A DNA stretch of 49,566 nucleotides from Planctomycetaceae bacterium (GTDB lineage: Bacteria; Planctomycetota; Planctomycetia; Pirellulales; Pirellulaceae), in assembly GCA_002709225.1 (NCBI GenBank), contig PAQH01000110.1, positions 1-49,566 on the forward strand, written 5' to 3'. A model generated the notes under the pieces. It was not told where the DNA came from. It worked only from the letters and a program-made list of their open reading frames with translations, and did no database searches. The first letter of the stretch is position 1. Each line of letters begins with the position of its first letter. This document shows, piece by piece, positions 44,183-49,566 of this stretch. The position numbers and the translations under genes are program-made.

Positions 44183-45502
44183 ATGTTCGTGCGCATGAAT
44201 ACGAAAGCGCAAATCAATAGTGATGCGGGGCGGTTGCGGGTAGGAATGGTCGGTATGGGGATGATCTTTGATGAGACATACCGACCTTTTCTGGAGACGG
44301 CTGCCCGTGATGGAGTGTTTGATCCTGCTATCGGAAGGCTTGATGTCGAGCTATCAGCGGTGGCGAGCCGTACGGGGTCTCGCGCCGAGGCTTACAGGAA
44401 TAATGCTCCATCTGGCCATGCGAAGTTCTTGAGCTGCGTCGAGCCCAATGCGGTTGGTCAACTCTTGGAGAGCGACGTTGATCTGGTTTGTATTGCGACT
44501 CCGGATGACCGGCATTTTGAAGCGGCGCGAGCTGTAATCGATGCTGGAAAGCACGTTCTTATTGAGAAACCTTCGGTGTTGTCACTGGCGGAGTTGGACA
44601 CGCTTGTGGACCTGGCAAAGCAGCGAGGCGTGTTAGCCAAAGTGGTCTATCACAAGTTGTTTGATCCGGACCACAAGAAACTACGGACGCTCGTTGTTGA
44701 TGATGTTCTTCAGCATGTGAACAGTGGCTATTGCACATTGTTAGAGCCAAAGCAGATATCGGGTTCTCAATTTTCCGAGTGGATTACGGGGCGTAATCCA
44801 GGAACCTATGTGGCCGTTCATTACATTAAGTTGATTGATTTTACCTTTGGTGGTCGACTGCTATCGGTGAGCTGCACAGGCCAGCGCGGAATTGTTGGTC
44901 CAGCTGATGGCGATACGTGGGATTCGACCCAATTGCGGATGGTTTACGGCTACGGAGATCAGCGCGAAGCGGCATTTGACATTCACACCAGCTGGGTGAC
45001 GCCGGACAATTTTCCTGGATATGTCGAACAGGAAGTCCAGTTCCGTTTTGACAATGGTGTCTGGAACGGCCACAGTCGCCGCAGGGGAGTTGAGTGTACG
45101 GTCGAAGGGAAGACGCCACACGAGATGAAGATATCGATGAACAATCACTACAACGGGACGTTTGTCGAACCATTTGGACCTCGATCGCAACGTGGTTATG
45201 GGCTGGAGGTATTGGAACGCTTCATCCGTGAAGTAGCACACGTGGAATTTTCCGGAGAGGCGGCGGATCGAACGACACGTTTGGAACAAGTGCGCGCTTT
45301 AACGTATAACGATCTGGCGGCAGATCGGCAGGTGGTGGCGACGGTGCAGGCGATGGAGGAAATCCTCAAACGTCACGCCGCAGGCCTGCCGAACTGCACT
45401 GTTGAAGTGAATGCAGAACAGGGCGGTCTGGTCTTGTACGCGCCCGGGGCGAGTCAACCTGAAGTGCTTTACCAACCAGCGGTCAGTCAGGACGCCGGGT
45501 AA
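44183..45502 (+). CDS. Gfo/Idh/MocA-family oxidoreductase
   Basis: A 439-residue NAD(P)-dependent dehydrogenase-like protein. The Rossmann part opens with LRVGMVGMGMIFDETYRPFL, then DLVCIATPDDRHFEAA and the family EKP motif in HVLIEKPSVLSLAELD. The C-terminal alpha/beta domain contains GTYVAVHYIKLIDFTFGGRL, where a histidine and lysine may take part in catalysis. Substrates of the family are usually sugars or inositols. An ATG four codons further in is an alternative start. It lies between the toroid gene and the AmmeMemoRadiSam fusion, all on the plus strand with short gaps, so it could share their transcript. Confidence 0.88.
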   Translation: MFVRMNTKAQINSDAGRLRVGMVGMGMIFDETYRPFLETAARDGVFDPAIGRLDVELSAVASRTGSRAEAYRNNAPSGHAKFLSCVEPNAVGQLLESDVDLVCIATPDDRHFEAARAVIDAGKHVLIEKPSVLSLAELDTLVDLAKQRGVLAKVVYHKLFDPDHKKLRTLVVDDVLQHVNSGYCTLLEPKQISGSQFSEWITGRNPGTYVAVHYIKLIDFTFGGRLLSVSCTGQRGIVGPADGDTWDSTQLRMVYGYGDQREAAFDIHTSWVTPDNFPGYVEQEVQFRFDNGVWNGHSRRRGVECTVEGKTPHEMKISMNNHYNGTFVEPFGPRSQRGYGLEVLERFIREVAHVEFSGEAADRTTRLEQVRALTYNDLAADRQVVATVQAMEEILKRHAAGLPNCTVEVNAEQGGLVLYAPGASQPEVLYQPAVSQDAG

Positions 45503-45568
45503 GGCCAGCGATGTGCTTTACGGATGGTTTGTTCTGGCTGGGGACAAACCCGAGAGAGCCGATTGCCC

Positions 45569-48500
45569 ATGTCACGCATCGTCGGCGCGCCTACCAATGC
45601 CACAGTGAATTCGGACGGTTTATTTCCCGGCGGTTGGTGGCATGAGATCGAAGAGACGGGGCGGATCTTGTGTGATCTGTGTCCGCGCGAGTGCCAGTTG
45701 AAGCCGGGCGACCGGGGGTTTTGCTTCGTCCGGGAGAACCACAATGGACAGATGGTTCTGACCACCTATGGGCGCAGTACTGGTTTTTGTATCGATCCGA
45801 TCGAAAAGAAACCGCTCAATCATTTTTTCCCCGGAACCAGTGTTCTTTCATTTGGTACGGCCGGGTGCAACTTGGGCTGCAAGTTCTGTCAAAACTGGGA
45901 TATATCCAAATCACGAGAGGTTGATCGACTTAGTGAACTGGCATTTCCGGACACGATTGCCAATGCGGCCCGCCAGTTAGGTTGCAAGAGTGTCGCCTAT
46001 ACCTACAACGATCCTGTGATTTGGGCCGAGTATGCGATCGATACGGCAAAGGCCTGTCGGCAGGTGGGGGTACAATCTGTCGCCGTAACGGCCGGATATA
46101 TTTCGCCGGCAGCCAGGGAACCTTTTTTCGAATATATGGATGCGGCAAACGTGGACCTGAAGTCGTTTTCCGAGGAGTTCTACCAGAAGATCACGTACTC
46201 GCATCTGCAGCCTGTACTGGAAACCCTTGAGTGGATACACCGGGAAACGAATGTGTGGCTCGAGATTACGAACCTATTAATACCCGGGGCAAACGACGAA
46301 CCAGAAGAAATTCGCCGGATGTGTGGCTGGCTGTTATCTCATGTGGGTGACGAGGTACCGTTGCACTTGACCGCCTTTCACCCAGATTATCGCATGCTCG
46401 ATCGGCCACGGACCCCCAGCGATACGTTGCTGGAGGCCCGACGTCTGGCTTTAGACGAAGGACTTAAATTCGTCTACGTAGGTAATGTCAGCGACATTGA
46501 TCAGCAAAGCACGGTTTGTCCCAGTTGCCGTCGTTCCGTAATTCAACGCAGTGGTTACGAGCTGGGAATATGGAATCTGCAGGGCAATCGATGTGGGGGG
46601 TGTGGCGGCGTGGTTGCAGGGCGCTTTGAGTTGCAACCAGGTAATTGGGGTGCGCAACGTAAACCGATCAACATCTCGGACTTTGCAGCGGTTCCCAAAC
46701 AGAGTACAAACATCGCGCCACAATCAGCGTTGAATGCGCTGCTTCCGATTGTTTCTTCTTCCAGTGTCTTCGAGTCGACGCCTGTTATGAACGATCTTGC
46801 GTCTCTTGATTCCAAGCAGGCCGAGGCAATCCATCACGCGGCCGCATCGATGATTGTGGCCGAAGTGGCTGGCGTTGATAGTTCACTGCCCGTTGTGGCA
46901 CCTTTGCCTGGCGGACTGATGGTTGAGGGTGCTTTTACGACACTTAAACGCCGTGGTCGTCTAAGAGCTTGTTGCGGGACTTTGGGCAGCTCGATGGAGT
47001 TGGCAGAAGCACTGCGAATGGCAGCCAGTCGAACCGCCTGTCAGGACCCTCGATTTCCAGCGGTGACCTCTTGTGAATTGCCGTTCCTGGAACTCGATGT
47101 AACGCTTTTACATGGATTTGAACCGGTCACGGTGGCAGGTCCCGAGCGGTTATCAAGAGTCCAGATTGGGAAACATGGAGTGCAAGTGCGTCGTGGCGGC
47201 GCTGCTGGATTGCTGTTGCCGGAAGTTGCCGTTGAACACGGCTGGGATGCGGGAACACTATTGGAGCAGGTCTGTCATAAGGCGGGTTTGTCCCCCCATG
47301 CATGGCAGGAAGACGAAACACAATTGACGATTTTTCAGGGGCAATCGATCGTTGGTTTGCTGGACGAGTTGCTCCCAAGAGACCAGGACTGGGAAACGCC
47401 AGCACGGTTTACGCCGGACATAGTTCAGCGTATTGCAGAACGAGGTTTATCGAATCTACTTCGGTTGCTACAGCGTGCAACACCCGACTACTATTTGGCC
47501 GATTGCCCTGATGGTACCGTAGCGGGAGTCGCTATTCGCCTGTCAAATGCTGAGAACCAGCCTCTCAGGACTTTTTCTCAATGGTCTTTGCGTCCTGGAC
47601 TACCACTACAGGCGACATTGTTCCGCCAGCTTGAGACAGCTGCTGCTTGGTTGTGCGAAGCGGGTGGACCACAGGTAGATTTGTCCAACGTTCGCCTGGA
47701 CGTTGCTGTGTTGACTGCTCCCGCGGTGCATGGCACGATCGCGCATCCTGATTTGCGCGGCGTTGAACCCGCGCGGCGCGCAGTGTTGGTGTCTGGGTCA
47801 TCGCAGTCGAGTTGGGTCTTTGATCCGCAACGTTCACCTCAGGAGCTGGTGGCAGCAGCGAGCCAGTGCGTACAAGAGCCGACACGACAGAATGCTGCGC
47901 TCTACAGTATGCGAGTGGTTTCCACGGTCCAACATTGGTCCGCGGAACAGACAGCAGTTCCACCGACAAGCACCGCAGTGCGTCGACCCGCGGTAGCAGG
48001 GAGCTTCTATCCGGCTGAGCAAGCGATTCTTGCCTCCGAAGTCAATCGAATGTTGGGCCCCCCGTTGACTTCGCCGGAACCCTGGCCAGCGTTGATGGTT
48101 CCCCATGCGGGAATCACGTATTCTGGCAGTATCGCTGCAGAGGTGTTTCGCCAGGTTCGGATTCCTTCAACGGTGATCATCTTAGGTCCCAAACACACGA
48201 GTTTGGGTGCTCAATGGGCGGTTGCCCCCTATGCATCCTGGCAGCTTCCCGGCGCGACGATTTCAGCGGATGTGGAGCTGTCTCGTAGGCTGGTATGGGA
48301 AATTCCCGGATGGGAACTAGACGCGCGTGCTCATGAGCGGGAGCATGCGATCGAACTGGAACTTCCGTTCTTGGCTAGGCTGGCGCCCGCGACGCGCGTG
48401 GTTGGAATCGTTTTGGGCACAGCGTCTCTTTCCAAGTGTTTTGAATTTTCTGAGATACTGGCTGAAGTCATTGGTTCCCTGGAGGAACCACCGTTGCTGG

Positions 48501-48784
48501 TCATATCCAGCGATATGAACCACTTTGCCAACGATGACGAAAATCGGCGGTTGGATGAGATGGCACTGCGAGCTATGGAATCTCTCGATCCCTCTACATT
48601 GCATCACTGCGTGACAGAAAATCGAATCAGCATGTGTGGTGTACTCCCCGCGGTGATTGTGATGGACACTCTGTTGCGATTGGGTCGGCTGTCACGGATC
48701 CAACGAGTTGGTTACGCGACCAGCGCAGAAGTCAACAACAGGCGGGACAAAGTAGTGGGGTACGCGGGTGTTCTGCTCGGATGA
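45569..48784 (+). CDS. AmmeMemoRadiSam fusion: radical SAM + AMMECR1 + Memo
   Basis: A 1071-residue protein combining the three parts of the AmmeMemoRadiSam system, usually separate genes. Residues 31-350 are the radical SAM enzyme: a CDLCPREC...GFC motif (C35, C38, C42, C52), the SAM cluster motif CNLGCKFCQNWD (C100, C104, C107) and a zinc-ribbon-like CPSC/CGGC pair near 316-345. About 420-597 is an AMMECR1 domain (EGAFTTLKRRGRLRACCGTL, LSRVQIGKHGVQVRRGG). About 600-800 is a further stretch, perhaps a degenerate AMMECR1-like module (see findings). From about 804 is a Memo domain: RRPAVAGSFYP, VPHAGITYSG (H846), GPKHTSLG (H876), SSDMNHFAND and MCGVLPAV (C1023). Biochemical role unresolved; metal-dependent radical chemistry on an unknown substrate is likely. 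Start chosen at the ATG that precedes the family N-terminus; ATG at 45524 also in frame. Confidence 0.9.
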   Translation: MSRIVGAPTNATVNSDGLFPGGWWHEIEETGRILCDLCPRECQLKPGDRGFCFVRENHNGQMVLTTYGRSTGFCIDPIEKKPLNHFFPGTSVLSFGTAGCNLGCKFCQNWDISKSREVDRLSELAFPDTIANAARQLGCKSVAYTYNDPVIWAEYAIDTAKACRQVGVQSVAVTAGYISPAAREPFFEYMDAANVDLKSFSEEFYQKITYSHLQPVLETLEWIHRETNVWLEITNLLIPGANDEPEEIRRMCGWLLSHVGDEVPLHLTAFHPDYRMLDRPRTPSDTLLEARRLALDEGLKFVYVGNVSDIDQQSTVCPSCRRSVIQRSGYELGIWNLQGNRCGGCGGVVAGRFELQPGNWGAQRKPINISDFAAVPKQSTNIAPQSALNALLPIVSSSSVFESTPVMNDLASLDSKQAEAIHHAAASMIVAEVAGVDSSLPVVAPLPGGLMVEGAFTTLKRRGRLRACCGTLGSSMELAEALRMAASRTACQDPRFPAVTSCELPFLELDVTLLHGFEPVTVAGPERLSRVQIGKHGVQVRRGGAAGLLLPEVAVEHGWDAGTLLEQVCHKAGLSPHAWQEDETQLTIFQGQSIVGLLDELLPRDQDWETPARFTPDIVQRIAERGLSNLLRLLQRATPDYYLADCPDGTVAGVAIRLSNAENQPLRTFSQWSLRPGLPLQATLFRQLETAAAWLCEAGGPQVDLSNVRLDVAVLTAPAVHGTIAHPDLRGVEPARRAVLVSGSSQSSWVFDPQRSPQELVAAASQCVQEPTRQNAALYSMRVVSTVQHWSAEQTAVPPTSTAVRRPAVAGSFYPAEQAILASEVNRMLGPPLTSPEPWPALMVPHAGITYSGSIAAEVFRQVRIPSTVIILGPKHTSLGAQWAVAPYASWQLPGATISADVELSRRLVWEIPGWELDARAHEREHAIELELPFLARLAPATRVVGIVLGTASLSKCFEFSEILAEVIGSLEEPPLLVISSDMNHFANDDENRRLDEMALRAMESLDPSTLHHCVTENRISMCGVLPAVIVMDTLLRLGRLSRIQRVGYATSAEVNNRRDKVVGYAGVLLG

Positions 48785-49090
48785 CGGACAAATTCAGGGG
48801 CTGTTGGTTAAGGCGGACTTCTTTTCGGTTCGTAGTTTCGATTCTGCGAAATACAATGTCGCCAACTCACCGATTCGAGGACGCCGACACGCGTTTGGCG
48901 CATTCCTAGAGAAGGTGGATTGGATGTCGGCCATGGTGTCACGAATGGGAAATACCGGTGAGCGGTGTGGCACGGGCTCCGTCTGGCGGCGTGGCTGATC
49001 AGTTATCGGATGGCCTTCAAGAACCCAACCGTCACAAACCACGGTTTGCCCACTAGGTGGTTCAAAGCCTAGACATGGAAGAAACGGAGC
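48785..49090. other. Convergent intergenic region, fusion gene/DUF1501
   Basis: About 306 bases. Two short inverted repeats near 49035-49060 (CAAACC/GGTTTG and CCAC/GTGG) could aid termination; neither has a T-run. No small gene recognised. Confidence 0.4.
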
Positions 49091-49566
49091 TTAGGAGATT
49101 AACTCCGGAATTGGCTTACCGGTGTCTTCGACCAGGTATTGCGGGCGACCATTGAGGTCGTTGATGGTCGTATGGCGCGGATCAATTCCGAGGTGCTCGA
49201 ACAGGGTGGCGTAGACCTCGCCGAAGGTCACAGGACGGGCGGCGGCTTCACCGGCGATTCTGTCCGTAGCGCCGATGACCTGGCCGTGTTGCATTGCCCC
49301 TCCGGCCATCAACGCGCAATTCACTTGTGGCCAGTGGTCGCGGCCGACTCTGGCACTGATTTTCGGAGTCCGGCCGAATTCTCCCCAAATGACGACCGCA
49401 CAATCGTCCGCCAGGCCGCGCTGATGCAGATCTTCGACCAACGCACTGACGCATTTGTCGAAAATCGGGAAGTCTTCCTTTTCACGCGTAAAGATTCTAT
49501 TGTCGGCCCGGCCTTCCGCGTTCAAGCCGCCGTGCCAGTCCCACTTGCTGTAGTTCAAAGTGACAA
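49091..49566 (-). CDS. DUF1501 family protein, C-terminal part (cut by window edge)
   Basis: The frame is open to the window edge, so the gene continues beyond 49566 and only about 158 C-terminal residues are visible. They are typical: WDWHGGLNAEGRADNR, DLHQRGLADDCAVVIWGEFG, RTPKISARVGRDHWPQ, GQVIGATDRIAGEAA and the closing INDLNGRPQYLVEDTGKPIP. The DUF1549/DUF1553 partner gene that often precedes such genes would lie outside the window. Compared with the gene at 7993 it is the closest in end sequence (PDLSGRPRYLLEH against NDLNGRPQYLVED). Confidence 0.92.
   Translation of the reverse strand, partial: VTLNYSKWDWHGGLNAEGRADNRIFTREKEDFPIFDKCVSALVEDLHQRGLADDCAVVIWGEFGRTPKISARVGRDHWPQVNCALMAGGAMQHGQVIGATDRIAGEAAARPVTFGEVYATLFEHLGIDPRHTTINDLNGRPQYLVEDTGKPIPELIS

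Overview
The window looks like chromosomal DNA from a planctomycete, probably Pirellulales-like. The best evidence is four DUF1501 genes, three with Tat-type leaders. A terpenoid-cyclase-fold (toroid) protein, an EF-hand secreted protein, a tandem alpha/beta-hydrolase and many short lineage-type hypotheticals fit the same picture. GC is moderate by eye. I saw no rRNA, tRNA, CRISPR array, insertion sequence or prophage.

Layout. 0.2-5.3 kb: DapA-superfamily aldolase, prepilin peptidase and shikimate kinase on the minus strand, then the overlapping pair larB-nnrD on plus. 5.6-10.5 kb: large tandem alpha/beta-hydrolase, DUF1501 protein, a clear intrinsic terminator and an AraD1/GguC-type FAH-fold protein. 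10.6-17.0 kb (minus): alpha/beta-hydrolase with a DUF2752 membrane protein, HEAT/TPR-like secreted protein, single-domain response regulator, glyA, and a thioredoxin-like protein paired with a 2-Cys peroxiredoxin. 17.4-20.3 kb: assimilatory sulfate activation, cysD and a cysN/cysC fusion. 20.5-22.0 kb: a DUF1501 gene whose Tat leader lies in a different frame from its body. 22.0-26.7 kb: dprA, aroB, two hypotheticals and a GlpG-like rhomboid protease. 26.9-31.8 kb: orphan ParA, EF-hand protein, citrate synthase, 2Fe-2S ferredoxin and PII. 31.9-40.0 kb: seven-blade WD40 protein, DUF1501, SLOG-type putative molybdenum carrier, polytopic membrane protein, small membrane protein, TraB/GumN-like protein and MutY. 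40.1-48.8 kb (plus): glycosyltransferase, membrane-anchored toroid protein, Gfo/Idh/MocA oxidoreductase and a 1071-residue fusion. The right edge cuts into a fourth DUF1501 gene.

How the genes connect. Most of the window is housekeeping metabolism spread over short transcription units: aromatic amino acids (aroK, aroB), one-carbon (glyA), sulfur (cysD, cysNC), TCA cycle (gltA) and nitrogen sensing (PII). Functional pairs supported by close packing are larB-nnrD (4-base overlap, both acting on pyridine nucleotides), thioredoxin-like/peroxiredoxin (3-base gap), DUF2752/hydrolase (3-base gap) and cysD-cysNC.

The strongest candidate for something unusual is the gene at 45569-48784. It joins all three parts of the functionally unresolved AmmeMemoRadiSam system (radical SAM enzyme, AMMECR1 domain, Memo domain) in one polypeptide, with a further about 200-residue stretch that may be a degenerate second AMMECR1-like module. 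Next in interest are the frameshifted DUF1501 gene, the hydrolase with a dead-looking second domain, and altered motifs in the APS-kinase domain and in MutY.

All assignments come from reading motifs and translations; no database search was run.
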